Shown in pieces: positions 49,501 through 59,699 of a stretch of DNA of 64,000 nt. The stretch comes from Amyelois transitella (taxonomy: Eukaryota; Arthropoda; Insecta; Lepidoptera; Pyralidae): assembly GCF_032362555.1 (NCBI RefSeq), contig NC_083512.1, positions 8,110,001-8,174,000 on the forward strand, written 5' to 3'. Within the stretch, counting starts at the first letter, position 1, and each line of letters begins with the position of its first letter. Below the pieces are notes generated by a model, which saw nothing but the letters and a program-made list of their open reading frames with translations, had not been told where the DNA came from and searched no databases. The position numbers and the translations under genes were made by a program.

Positions 49501-49799
49501 CTGGTACTTTAGATTAGGACCATTGAAACTATACAAGTTGACTAAGGTTAACTAATAAACTTCTTCTTCTTATCGAAAATGGGCTAGCAAACTGTCACTA
49601 TTTGAATCTCAATCCCATCATTTACACAATGAACCAAAGACCAACTGGGCAGAATACACCATTGTTAAACAAGTTTTTTTTATTCAAAATTTTGTTTCAG
49701 CAAAGCGACAGTGACGTCTCTTCAAAGTGCCTCGCTGTGATGTTAGAAGCGTTAGGACAACCTGAAGCAGCTGCCATTATACGCAAATATATAGATTAG
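28558..49799 (+). CDS. Relish: Relish, p100/p105-type NF-kB transcription factor (Imd pathway)
   Basis: Twenty-two exons: 28558-28690, 31402-31544, 32967-33112, 33583-33679, 35679-35811, 36910-37014, 37892-38003, 38318-38499, 39397-39443, 40837-40905, 41738-42005, 42793-42827, 42980-43036, 43439-43582 (alternative donor 43591), 44396-44502, 44840-45015, 45721-45867, 46607-46785, 47482-47592, 48404-48571, 49082-49258 and 49701-49799. All are in phase; about 944 residues, usual for the family. Residues 45-220 form the Rel homology DNA-binding part (RFRYKSEM, with Ser where Dorsal-type proteins have Cys; FGGMGIIHTAKKEV). Residues 220-330 are the IPT dimerisation part (LKICRISKTSGRARGGDDIF). KKRR at 336-339 is the nuclear signal. 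A Ser/Asn-rich acidic linker (350-555) follows, then ankyrin repeats (about 590-830) and a C-terminal death-like domain (WRPLATRL ... LGQPEAAAIIRKYI). In flies, Dredd cleaves the linker to release the Rel half, which induces antimicrobial peptide genes. An in-frame upstream ATG at 28483 would add 25 residues. Confidence 0.96.
29076..29312 (+). repeat. tRNA-derived SINE (Bm1-like), well preserved
   Basis: The head has both RNA polymerase III boxes, TAGCTCAGTGGTA (A box) and GATTCGAATCC (B box). It is followed by TTCTCTGATTGGCCTGGGTC, a TATATAAGTATTTATT block and the end GGCTAACTCAATCTGTGTAA. It is a SINE and not a functional tRNA: the 3' part runs into the SINE body and the acceptor stem is not closed. 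It sits in Relish intron 1. A degraded relative of the tail lies at 36735-36870. Confidence 0.88.
29924..30182 (+). repeat. SINE-like family A copy in Relish intron 1
   Basis: Full-length copy from GTGCCGTGTGGTTCCCGGCAC to the TATGTATGTA tail. A copy with an internal deletion (GTCATGTGGTTCCCGGCAC joined to AGCAAGGGATATAGATG) follows at about 30275-30360. Confidence 0.85.
34202..34622. mobile_element. Probable MITE with imperfect GC-rich inverted ends in Relish intron 4
   Basis: The left end TAAGGCTCGCGCTGCGTGCC and the right end read on the other strand, TAAGGCTCGTAGAGCGGGCC, match imperfectly and continue as GGCGACT / GTCGCACC-like blocks for about 50 bp. The middle (about 34320-34520) is a separate repeat (CCCCGGTTACACTTTTCTGG ... 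CCCATATTAGATCATAG) related to text near 37095-37220 and 45230-45340. No clear target duplication was found. Confidence 0.5.
36080..36281 (-). repeat. SINE-like family A copy in Relish intron 5
   Basis: The reversed orientation is evident from CAACAGTCTTGAAAAGACTG at the left and GTGCCGGGAACCACACGG at the right end. Confidence 0.85.
39537..40137 (-). mobile_element. Internally deleted Tc1/mariner-type transposon in Relish intron 9
   Basis: The ends are inverted repeats TAACGGGTGATTTTTT and, on the other strand, TAATGGGTGATTTTTT. Each is preceded by TA, the target of the IS630-Tc1-mariner group. A minus-strand ORF of 139 codons (40022-39603) joins an N-terminal HTH-like part (MTRLTNEQRLQIIEFYYQ) directly to the catalytic C-terminal part (WPPRSCDLTPLDYFLWGYVK). 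The middle of the transposase, with the first catalytic Asp, is missing although the frame stays open. It is therefore non-autonomous, and its length of about 600 bp is half that of a complete element. Confidence 0.88.
41401..41675 (-). repeat. SINE-like family A copy followed by (GA)n
   Basis: Reversed family A copy in Relish intron 10. Its end, CCAGGAATCACACGG, is followed by a GAGAGAGAGAGAGA tract at about 41656-41672. Confidence 0.8.
42160..42620. repeat. Mixed repeat fragments in Relish intron 11
   Basis: Text at 42178-42330 (GGATACTATATATCGCTTAAT, TGCCGCTTCCAAGGCGTCAG) matches the sequence near 16245-16345 upstream of ATIC. It is followed by broken family A fragments up to about 42600. 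There is no coding potential. Confidence 0.6.
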
Positions 49800-51620
49800 A
49801 GATAACTATACCTTGTACAACCATTTATTTTAATTCTGTCAACTGCGGGTGCAGTCACGTTTTACGTAAATGTATAACGTTGCGTGAAAATCAATTTGGT
49901 ACCTAATACGTCGCTAAAAATATTCGGAAATCTTATCACCACATTATTCGATTAAAAACTCAATTTAAAATGTCAAGTGATTCCTATATCTACTTATTCA
50001 TCAAACATATGTAGATGCTAAAATTTTTTTTTTTGCAATTAAAGGTGAATAATAAAATATAAATACTTTAAATTTAAATGTGTGAATGTTCTTAGTATGT
50101 TATATTGATTGTCGTTATTACATAATAATACAATACTAAATGAGCTATCAGAATTAAAATTAATGGTTTTACAATTTTATAAGTATGTTAAGAGGGCTGA
50201 GTGTTGTGCTAAAATGTACGTAAGTTTCTCTGAAGGCGTCTGTCACTTGACGCACTTTCTGTTGTTTTCTTAAGAGATGTTTTAAGTCTCTCAGTTATAT
50301 CTGTTTTATTTCCAACTTTTAGACTAAGGAAATCAGATTAATCTAGTTTTGTTATTGGTTTTTTAAACAAATTAAAAAGAAACTTATTGAAAAAGTTCTA
50401 TACGTATAGGCGAGTCGTGGTATAATATAGAATTATTCTCATATCTGGTATATGAGCAAAGATATTAAAAAAATGTTAATCTTAATTTAACATTTTACCA
50501 ATGTTTGACATTTGGCAATTTTGTATTAAATTATTATTTTTCTTTTTTCACGGAGTTTTAAGTAAATAGTCTTCTAAGGACAAGTGTAAATATAAGAAAC
50601 TATAACTATCATGAACCTTGACAATCAGTATTTCCAAATTTTGTCTGTTACTTCGGTATAGCTTTAAAGAAAGAGAAAGTGGGAGGGAAGAGAAAGAGGA
50701 AAACATACGCCTTGTCAACGTTCATGAATAAACCCCTGGATTATAATATTAAAAGTGCCTTCACTTGAATAATGAATGAATTTCAAAATATATTGTTAGA
50801 TTTTATTTTGAAACTTACCATTTTATTATTGAGTAGACAGAACGTGTAGCTGATTATATATATAGCCGAGATAAATAGTGAAACTCATTCACGCGGGAAA
50901 TATGCATAACATTTACTTATTATGTTTTACCTTTATTTCTCTACTTTCGTTTTATGGGTAGCCTTGTTCTATATAATGATAGGTATGTCCCGAGCGCACA
51001 TCTGTTTTCATTATTGAAAATCTGTAATTAATCAATTTGTATTTATTAACACATAAACTGGGTTACCAATTTATTCATATCTATATTGTATGTCTTGGGT
51101 GAATAAAAATGTTCAAACAATACATTCTTAAATACTATTTTTAATGATATGCAATACCAAAATAATATAAAATACCAAATTAATTTGTTTCATTGTTGTT
51201 CAAATAATATTAACACTGAACCTGTGATATGCATGTGGCTATTCACAAAGTTGTAGGATAAAAAGTGCATCAAATTTTCTTTATTCCCCCAAGTCATTTA
51301 GATAACTGCCGAAACTTATATAAATAATACCAATAATACTAAGACAGAATGAAGAATGCTTGATTTTTAGTAAATGTACCTTTTTTTGTACATTTTGAGA
51401 ATTAACTAAAATCGCTACATGTTAATGTTACTATTCGATCTTAAATATCGGAAAATAATCATTCATTGACATTATTATCTGAATCCGCTAGGTGAATATA
51501 TATATCATATTATCATATTACTATTGCATAAGGTCGTAAATCCTTTGTACTCTATCTATAAAGTTGACCTTAAGATATCAATTGTTGTATTTTGTAATTT
51601 TTAATAAATAAAGTTTTTTT
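49800..51620. other. Relish 3' flank
   Basis: AT-rich, with several AATAAA-type signals (for example near 50050 and 51105) that could end Relish transcripts. No open frame or repeat is recognised with confidence. Confidence 0.4.
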
Positions 51621-51630
51621 TATACTTTAC

Positions 51631-51693
51631 TTACATATTTTATTTTCCTGATTACATATTTTATTTTCCTGATTACATATTTTATTTTCCTGA
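51631..51693. repeat. Three perfect copies of a 21-bp tandem repeat
   Basis: The unit TTACATATTTTATTTTCCTGA occurs three times without a mismatch at 51631-51651, 51652-51672 and 51673-51693. The antisense open frame with repeated IRKIKYV is a by-product of this repeat. Confidence 0.95.
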
Positions 51694-51823
51694 TAGAATT
51701 TTTTAATAGGTACTTTAAACGCTTTCGCTGTTCTGACTGATGGCGTAGAGTCGCCACATAAGATATTACTCTATATTTCTCCGGTTCAACATACTTCACA
51801 GAACATGGTCTCACTTTGCTTGA

Positions 51824-51873
51824 CTTGATCATTACCTCTTCAGCTAAGACCAGCTGAAGAGGTAATGATCAAG
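51824..51873. repeat. Perfect 22-bp inverted repeat with 6-bp loop
   Basis: The arm CTTGATCATTACCTCTTCAG plus CT at 51824-51845 is the exact reverse complement of 51852-51873, separated by AAGACC. It would form a strong hairpin in RNA or a cruciform in DNA. Confidence 0.95.
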
Positions 51874-51949
51874 TTGCCAATCATGGTCAAACGCCCGGTT
51901 CTGAATTCTCTTATCGCGATCTTATTTACGTTTTTCTTCACATTCTCCA

Positions 51950-52120
51950 TTAATTCTTCGCTCCTAATAGTTACAGCGTGATGTTATATAGCCTTAAGCC
52001 TTCCTCGATAAATGGTCTATTCAACACAAAAATATTTTTTAATTCGAACCAGTAGTTCCTGAGATTAGCGCGTTCAAACAAACAAACAAACTCTTCAGCT
52101 TTATAATATTAGTATAGATA
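51950..52120 (+). repeat. Dispersed repeat, family D copy
   Basis: It shares CCTTCCTCGATAAATGG, GAACCAGTAGTTCCTGAGAT and the end TTTATAATATTAGTATAGAT with the copy in ATIC intron 4. It lacks the GACTAGCTATGCCCGCG start. Confidence 0.8.
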
Positions 52121-52139
52121 TCAAATTAGTTTCGATCTC

Positions 52140-52870
52140 TTCTATTTTTGCTTTGCTTGCTCCTGACGGTAGGCCATTTGAATTCTCAGCTGTCACTGAA
52201 GACGACGTATACAAAACTATTCATACCATCTCCTCTAATGCCGTTGGTCCACATCAAATAAGTCGTGTGATGTTAATTCCGATCCTCTCTTATGTCCGCC
52301 CTATCATCACCCATATTATTAATACTTGTTTCTCAGAAAATCGCTTTCCTCTTTCTTGGCTAATGGCCTATGTACGTCCTCTCTCAAAATCCCAAATCCT
52401 ACTCATCTGAATGACATACGTCCTATCTCCATACTTTCATTCTTAACGAAGGTTCTAGAAGCATCTGCCTTTAGCCAGTAATCAAAACATTTACTTGATA
52501 ACCTTAATAAATAAAATTTTGTTCTCAGTTTTCATAAACTTGCTTTCATTATATATTAACTATTTCTATCACTTCTATGCCGACGACTTGCAGCTTAATG
52601 TGCAGACGAATATTGATAACATGGAACAGGCCATTGATTTGCTGAATCAGAACTTAAACGGAGTTATCATTGGTCTAATCGATTTGGCATTTGTGTTAAT
52701 GTTAAAAAGTGTCAGGCTAAATAGACAGTTTTCTCTGGAATAAATATGACGCGCTTGGTAAAAGCTTCTTTTATACAAAATTTCCACGCCCACACCCCTC
52801 TAAAGGAGCACAAGAGTTCGCTTTTTGCATTGATATTGTCGGCGTACGAAGTAGCCGCGGGCAACAGCTA
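52140..52870 (+). pseudogene. Decayed non-LTR retrotransposon reverse transcriptase (LINE fragment)
   Basis: The open frame 52153-52410 resembles the thumb and fingers part of Jockey/R1-type reverse transcriptases (NAVGPHQISRVMLIPIL, INTCFSENRFPLSW). A second frame continues (NDIRPISILSFLTKVLEA, near 52408-52470), and a third, 52495-52743, holds the catalytic FYADDLQ box. Frameshifts and a large deletion separate them. The remnant ends in CGCGGGCAACAGCTAGTAT, a common retroposon terminus. It is dead. Confidence 0.75.
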
Positions 52871-53107
52871 GTATTATAAAAAAAAATATTTGTATGTTTG
52901 TATCGTGACGAATTACTTAAATTGTGTCGAATTGAATCATTTTTAACACAGATTTAATTTTTAAGTCGATACCTACTCCTAAGAATTGAATGCACCACTA
53001 ACGACATAACCTGACTTTGACGTATGTCAAATAGTAAAAATAAATAGGTACCAAAACAAATCAAATATATCATGTAAATATGTAATGGAAGCAAAAATAA
53101 AACTAAA

Positions 53108-56100
53108 ATGCAGTCGATTATTTTACGTAATTCTGTTTTAGTAAACGATATAATAGGAAGTGTGAAGTGTCCGATTAATTCTAATCTATTCTACAATCAT
53201 GTTTCACATTTCTTCTCTAGACCAACAGCATCCGAAGTTCTCACAGCATATTTGCTGCAATGCAATGAGCCCCCATGGACTTCGTATTTTGTGAAGGTAA
53301 TATCATTCTCATAAATGCACCACACAAATTTTAATCAAAGATAAACCCCTTGGATTCTTCTTTTAGATGACAGATTTGAAGTCTAGTGACTATCGGGCCT
53401 ATAAATACCGTGAGGAATAAAAACGTATGTTTTTATGCTTACATGTTAAACGTTAATCGCTTATTAGTTTTTAGTATATTGAGGTTTAAGGTTACTTATG
53501 TATTATAAATAAAATTAAATATTACATAATTTTAAAATCTCACTCGTGATTTTTCTTTGTCCTGGTACATGGTGCTTGTAATTTGTTTCAGTACAGTAGT
53601 GTGAAAGATGACCAGTTCGGCATGTCTAACTTCAACTGGAAAGTTGGTAATTCCAACTACCAAATACTAAGAACGGGCTGCTTTCCTTATATCAAATATC
53701 ACTGCTCAAGAAGGCATGTTGAAGATTTGGGAGCTTCTGATAAGTTTATGAGGACTATCAAGGTGATAAATCTAGGTAAAATTGAAGATATGGGTTCCTA
53801 TTTGAATACTAGAAAGGTCTAAAGTTTTGCACTAACAACTTCTGTCTATCTGAATTTCGTAGAGACATGATAGATAGATAGATAAAACTCTTTATTGCAC
53901 TATAAGAGTAAAACATACAAAAAAACACAAAGCAGATATAGATGGTACAAAGGCGGACTTATCGCTAAAGCAATCTCTTCCAGTCAACCTTTGGGTGGAA
54001 GGAAATCAAATAGGAGATAGGCGGTTGGCGCAGAGCAAGATAAATAAATGTTTGAACATAATAAACTACATACAGAATATATATCTATATATAATACATA
54101 TAAATACATGATATGACATGATATGTTTTATTGATGAAAAGGGTATAGCCGGATAAGTATGACGATCTGGCCTCCAAATGAGAACCTTTATCGAAACTTA
54201 TGTTCTAATATCGCCTTGATGTACAAACACAATTTATGTACTTTTCGCGGCCAGCTTTCGCTTTGACCTTGAGATATGGGAAAAAATAATCGCACGCATG
54301 ACTTTTATTCAAAGTCATATATCTCAAAAATTAATTACGCTAGAGAGATGAGACCAACGCGAGTTTTTAGATTACATTGCAGAGTATATCATATATTATT
54401 TTCAAATTTTTTGAGTATATTTATATATAAAAAAAAATTAAAAAATAAGTCAATCATAATTTTTTTTTCATGTTCTCTGAGACTTACAATCACGAAAATA
54501 ATATATGTTATGCTCCTTTACGTGCTCTATTACTCATAAAAATTTGGTAAAAAAAAAATGGTGCAACACTTTGAAAAAAAAATTATGTGATTAGCGCCTT
54601 CTACTATACCCTTGTTCTATAAGGCCTACATTACATTTTATTCATTTTTTCGAAGTGTTGCACCAACTTGATAAGCGTTGGAATAATTGTTCAAAAAGAA
54701 AAGAAAAAATAACCAATGTCCAATATTTTCCTGTTAATCAAAATAGCAAAAAGAGAAAAAAATTAATTATCGTCACTATTGTAATTAATTATTACTGGAG
54801 CATTTTGAGTAGCAAATATTTTAGTGAGGACTTCAGAAGGACGCAAAATTTTGGACAAATATCGTCCATATGACAGATAATAAATAATAGCTGCTGTATG
54901 TGAACAGCACCCCACTGTACGGTTGCCATTGGGACAATCACAGCAATAACGGAGAATACTATTGTAATCATTACCATCGGAAATATAGTGAATGTAAATA
55001 CGATAGACTTTACTATTTATATGCCTTGATTTTACTTCTGCTTTAATGATATTAGATGCTGATTTCACATATTGTACTAAAAGATTATTTTGATCGTCCA
55101 TTATTTTGGCCAAGTAAGATAAAGTAAGATAAAGTCTATCGTATTTACATTCACTATATTTCCGATGGTAATGATTACAATAGTATTCTCCGTTATTGCT
55201 GTGATTGTCTTAATGGCAACCGTACAGTGGGGTGCTGTTCACATACAGCAGCTATTATTTATTATCTGTCATATGGACGATATTAGTCCAAAATTTTGCG
55301 TCCTTCTGAAGTCCTCACTAAAATATTTGCTACTCAAAATGTTCCAGTAATAATTAATTACAATAGTGACGATAATTAATTTTTTTCTTTTTTTGCTATT
55401 TTGATTAACACGAAAAGTAATAAAAGTTGTGATAAATATTGGACATTGGTTATTTTTTCTTTTCTTTTTGAACAATTATTCCAACGCTTATCAAGTTGGT
55501 GCAACACTTCGAAAAAATGAATAAAATGTAATGTAGGCCTTATAGAACAAGGGTATAGTAGAAGGCGCTAATCACATTATTTTTTTTTCAAAGTGTTGCA
55601 CCATTTTTTTTTTTACCAAATTTTTATGAGTAATAGAGCACGTAAAGGAGCATAACATATATTATTTTCGTGATTGTAAGTCTCAGAGAACATGAAAAAA
55701 AAATTATGATTGACTTATTTTTTAATTTTTTTTTTATATATAAATATACTCTAAAAATTTGAAAATAATATATGATATACTCTGCAATGTAATCTAAAAA
55801 CTCGCGTTGGTCTCATCTCTCTAGCGTAATTAATTTATGAGATATGTATATGACTTTGAACAAAAGTCATGCGTGCGATTATTTTTTCCCATATCTCAAG
55901 GTCAAAGCGAAAGCTGGCCGCGAAAAGTACATAAATTGTGTTTGTACATCAAGGCGATATTAGAACATAAGTTTCGATAAAGGTTCTCATTTGGAGGCCA
56001 GATCGTCATACTTATCCGGCTATACCCTTTAAATACATAGTATGCTGTTTGAAATATGATATCAAATATTTGATTTCAGGTATTCCATGTTTATTATATG

Positions 56101-56207
56101 GACTTGCAGCAACACAACTAATAAGACACATGGAAATAGTTCACACCACAAAAGGTCCTGTGACCATCTACTTCTTGTTACCAGAACACAAAGGTTCATT
56201 TCATTAG
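53108..56207 (+). CDS. C15orf61: C15orf61 homologue (conserved uncharacterised protein)
   Basis: Three exons: 53108-53296, 53592-53775 and 56080-56207. All junctions are in phase (0, then 1), giving 166 residues, close to the human protein's length (157). Conserved blocks are RPTASEVLTAYLLQ near residue 38, then PPWTSYFVKYSSVKDDQFG across junction 1, and SNFNWKVGNSNYQILRTGCF followed by PYIKYHCSRR. Across junction 2 are KVINLGIPCLLYGL, then HTTKGPVTIYFL near the C-terminus. IPCLLYGLAATQLI is a possible membrane segment. The family is widespread in animals and its function is not established as far as I know. The start ATG is the first in frame and gives a basic-poor, hydrophobic-leaning N-terminus. 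Intron 2 (2.3 kb) holds a LINE tail and the 1.9-kb inverted-repeat element. It ends 126 bp from the convergent odorant receptor stop. Confidence 0.92.
53868..54010 (-). repeat. LINE 3'-tail repeat (family E) with GATA tail
   Basis: GATAGATAGATAGATAAA is followed by ACTCTTTATTGCACTATAAG, GGCGGACTTATCGCTAAAGC and TCTCTTCCAGTCAACCTTTG, a layout shared with 58998-59120 (CTTTATTGCACCACAAGAAA ... CTATCTCTTCCAGG). It is a 5'-truncated retroposon in antisense within C15orf61 intron 2. Confidence 0.75.
54138..56030. mobile_element. 1.9-kb inverted-repeat (fold-back) element with SWIM zinc-finger ORF fragment
   Basis: Two arms of about 0.9 kb (54138-55011 and 55131-56030) are reverse complements with few differences, separated by a spacer of about 120 bp. 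The outer ends read AAAGGGTATAGCCGG and CCGGCTATACCCTTT. The left arm plus spacer carries a minus-strand ORF (55113-54763, 116 codons) containing CDCPNGNRTVGCCSHTAA, a CxC...CxH SWIM-type zinc-finger pattern. The right arm carries the same C-terminal part on the plus strand, truncated at the spacer. AAATACAT occurs at 54102-54109 and 56031-56038 and might be a target duplication if the left end is 28 bp further out. It lies wholly within C15orf61 intron 2. Confidence 0.85.
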
Positions 56208-56333
56208 AAAAAATAGTAATAATAAGAATTTATTTATTTTGTAGTTTAAAAAGAGGAATTCAAGTAGGTTTTATCATTTATAAATAAATATTAAACACCA
56301 AAGCCTATGTGATACTTTCATAAAATGTTTTAT

Positions 56334-59300
56334 TTACACTTCAGCATTATATTGCCGCAACATGTTGAAATAGGAGTATGCTGAGCTCACAATCTGGAAT
56401 AGTAAAAAAATCCTTATGTTACTTACAACAAGGAAGCAAAATAGTCAATCTCTTTCCTACAGGTGAAACTAAAAGCATTCTTTACTTGTGAACCCTGTTA
56501 TCCCCTAGGGTTTGGTCGTTTAAATATTAAGAAAAAGTGGCAAGTGGAAATATAAACTCTGCTTCTGCTGCAGTAAAGGCCTTATTTATTAGCTATTGCC
56601 TGGAATTTAGCCGTTCGAAGCCTTAAAAGCTGACCAGAATACAGGGGGTATTCTGGTGGGGTTTCCCCCACCTTTTGTCCCATCCATGCAGGGACATGTA
56701 AAAGTTGGAGAGAATTATTTACGGATGAGAAGGTTTCCAATTGAAGATGCGGCAGTCCAGTGAACTTGATGACGACTGGCTGCTGAGAGCGATGCATCAC
56801 TATGATGATGTCGCTGCGCAACATTCGGCCCAGAGAGGTCTCGTGCCAGCCACAGTTCCAACACGCGTCTCCTATGGCAAATCCCTGCCAGAAATCAGGA
56901 GCAAAGATTCACGTCTTTTCCGAAAGAAGTTAGGGGTTATATAAATGTAAGCAAAAGAAGCTCAAGATAAGAACTTAATATCTTTTAAATCACATTTTCG
57001 ACCGAGTCCAATTTCTCTGCAGGACTAAGTACTTAAGCACATTTTCTTCATGTCAGGTCTTTAATCTTACCTTATTTCTGATCATAGTGCCGAGGTAGCA
57101 CGGAATCCACAATTGAACTAAGGCACCCACAAACAGCATCGAAAACAGAATGTCAAACTTTCCATGGTCAAGTTTCTAAAAAAAATATAGGTCATTGAAC
57201 TTTTTACATACATCACGTCTCTGTCCCTAACTACGGGGGAGAGAGTGCCAAGTCTCGAAAGACTCGAGGACCTCTTTCAGATGCTAGCCTAGCTTGCTAA
57301 TTGATGATACTTACATCTGCTATTTGATAACCCATCAAGCATAGGGCTATAGCAGTGAACATCACTTGGTACACAAGAGGAGGTCCATAAACCGATGACA
57401 CTGTGTTAACAGCTCTGAAATAAATTAAGAAGATAAGTAATCGATGCACTATGACTCGTAAATTAGTTTTAAAGCTTCATTAGCTGCGCCCTGGGGTTTC
57501 GCTCCCATGGGAATTTTGAGATAAAACTTATTATGTTTTTTCAGGTTATATTCTTCCCGTGTACCTAAAACGTCATCAAAATCGGCTCAGCAGATTTTGC
57601 ATTAAGAGTAACAAACATATGTGTGTGACCTTAAAGGATACGCCAAGATAAGCGTTAACTTTTGCGATTAACGAGTACTTGTGTATATTCTCTCCTTTTT
57701 TCAGTAATTGTCTAATACTTTATAACATATATTTATTAACTAAGCTTATTACTTAAAAATAGACAGATGCCATCGTACAATGCGGCCCATCCTTTTGTTC
57801 AATGCGTGTTGTACGTTAACCCGTCGTGGGTCCGCGCGAACTAGATCTACTACGGCTTCGTCCAGGCCCTCGAAGATTACATGGAAATCCATGATCACCA
57901 ATTCCATCAAATTGTAATAGTGTAGCAGTATATGGAATTCCGTGTACACGTACACTGAAAGGAATACAAGGTTTAATATATTGGAAAGGTTCTTTTTGAT
58001 CGCTTCGGTAGGCAGTCCCGGTAAATCTTCGCCAGTCCCGATAAATCTTCGCCAATGTTTGTCTTCTACTGTTAAGTATTTTTGTTGCGCTACTAAAGGA
58101 GCATCAAAATGAATTGCTTTGTTTCAATACTATTGCAAATATAATATGTATATATCTACTTATATCTTAAGACAAGTGAAACCAAATAAATTACCGCAAA
58201 ACGTTTGGATATAAATAAAACAGAAGCTTATTTGAAAAGCCATGAAGATTTCATAGTTCGGGGTTCTATAAGGGTCGTCTTCTGGTAACCACATAGGGAA
58301 CATCAAGGGCCTGACACTGTTCTCATGCTGTGCGGCTATGAGGCTCATCCAGAGAAGTGGACCCACGGTTCCACTGATGTACATGATTGCGATCGCGCTA
58401 GTAAAGGCCAGCCACGCGTAGCATAACTTATAGATCAGCAGGTGACCCTGAAAAAAACTATCCCTGGAAGAAGAAATATGTTTAAGTTTTCAGTGTGGAA
58501 AGCTCTTTCTGGAAATTACGAAATGTAATGTTCCTTATTTATAATTGATAGAGTACATAATATGTAGGTCAAATATGTTACCGGAATACTTATTACGTGC
58601 GATGAAGATGTTGATGATGCTAATGATGTATTAAACATTTAAATTAACACAAGTAAGTTGACTGTACGTTTAGATTTAAAGACATTATGATTTGCCTACG
58701 CGATATTAGGAACAGAAATGTGTTCTAAAGTAAATACAGACCTGTATTTTGGCGTGAGCTTGGAAATATAGACGAAATCCTCATTCATATCTTCAACCAG
58801 TTCTAGAATTTTCTCCTTGTTGTATAACACGGTGACGTATATAAAAGGGATGATGCCAAGTAACACGAAATAGCAGAAGCACTCGGTGGCATCCGAATAA
58901 TTCTTTATCATGACGAAGTGGTGAACGAAAATGCTCTCCAAGGTGACGGCAACAATCGCAAGACTGACGCATATGATCGGCCAGAAGAATCTGGTAAATA
59001 CAATACAATAAAACAACACTTTATTGCACCACAAGAAATTGCAGCCAATTCTACATATATACTTAAGTATAAACATTGCAGCAAAAGGCGACTTATAACA
59101 CGCTATCTCTTCCAGGTAAGCTTTTTGTTAAAAATAGAGGTCAAACTATATATCAAACTTAGGTAACTTATAAAATTATACATACACACACACACACACA
59201 CGTGTCACGGTTTGTAAAAGACAATCAAGAAAAAGACTGAAAAGCTTGGGATTTCTTTTAGCCGATGGGCTAGCTACCTGTGACTCCACAGTTAAGCCAT

Positions 59301-59699
59301 TCAGAGGAACGTGGCCTTTCAGTCTTATTCACGAGATTCGAAAGTTTAATTGAAATAAGTACAAATAAAAAAGTTATCCGAAATTCTGATACTATACTCT
59401 CTTGTTTCCAATTAAACATTGAAAAATATATCGTAGTTTGGTATCATCCATAGGAATATCACCATATCCACATGAAAAATATGTGAGAAACTAAACTTCT
59501 GTTTATCGGCAATAAGTGAGTACTTAAGAAGATGTTTTAGCAGAGACCTGACACGAGATTCACGATTATTAAAGAATATCCCCATGGCGGCCAGAAACAC
59601 GCGAAGCTGGGGGTGAAAACTGTACAACGTGATTTCTGGAGCATCAAAATCGAAATTGTTTTTCATGAAAAAGTTCCTGAAATTCGCCAGTAAAGACAT
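56334..59699 (-). CDS. Odorant receptor (insect 7tm_6 family)
   Basis: Eight exons on the minus strand: 59699-59548, 58990-58742, 58463-58195, 57954-57753, 57414-57315, 57175-57071, 56884-56723 and 56393-56334. The product is 432 residues, normal for the family, with no stop or frameshift. Insect odorant receptors are seven-pass proteins with an intracellular N-terminus that form ligand-gated cation channels with Orco in olfactory neurons. Visible features: membrane segments IICVSLAIVAVTLESIF, CFCYFVLLGIIPFIYVTVL, WLAFTSAIAIMYISGTVGP, IFMAFQISFCFIYIQTF, VMFTAIALCLMGYQIA and FSMLFVGALVQLWIPCY. The extracellular loop contains MFPMWLPEDDPYRTPNYE. The C-terminal signature is IIVMHRSQQPVVIKF ... 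LETFSS joined to SSAYSYFNMLRQ. The exon 3 acceptor at 58463 was chosen because the nearer one gives a stop. I cannot assign the ligand or subfamily. Confidence 0.94.
58998..59120 (-). repeat. LINE-tail repeat (family E) abutting the odorant receptor exon 2 acceptor
   Basis: CAACACTTTATTGCACCACA and TGCAGCAAAAGGCGACTTAT with CTATCTCTTCCAGG match the family E consensus. On the minus strand its A/T-rich end reads directly into the splice acceptor TTGTATTTACCAG at 58991. Confidence 0.65.
59180..59202. repeat. (CA)n microsatellite
   Basis: An ACACACACACACACACAC tract in odorant receptor intron 1, followed by a decayed family A SINE fragment (59215-59335). Confidence 0.9.

Noticed and set aside
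52153-52743. Functional reverse transcriptase gene
   Set aside because: The RT blocks are in three different frames with stops between them and large parts missing.
54763-55475. SWIM-type zinc-finger protein as a host gene
   Set aside because: The ORF has no start context or splice signals, is mirrored in the opposite arm of the inverted repeat, and lies inside another gene's intron. It is treated as a transposon fragment.
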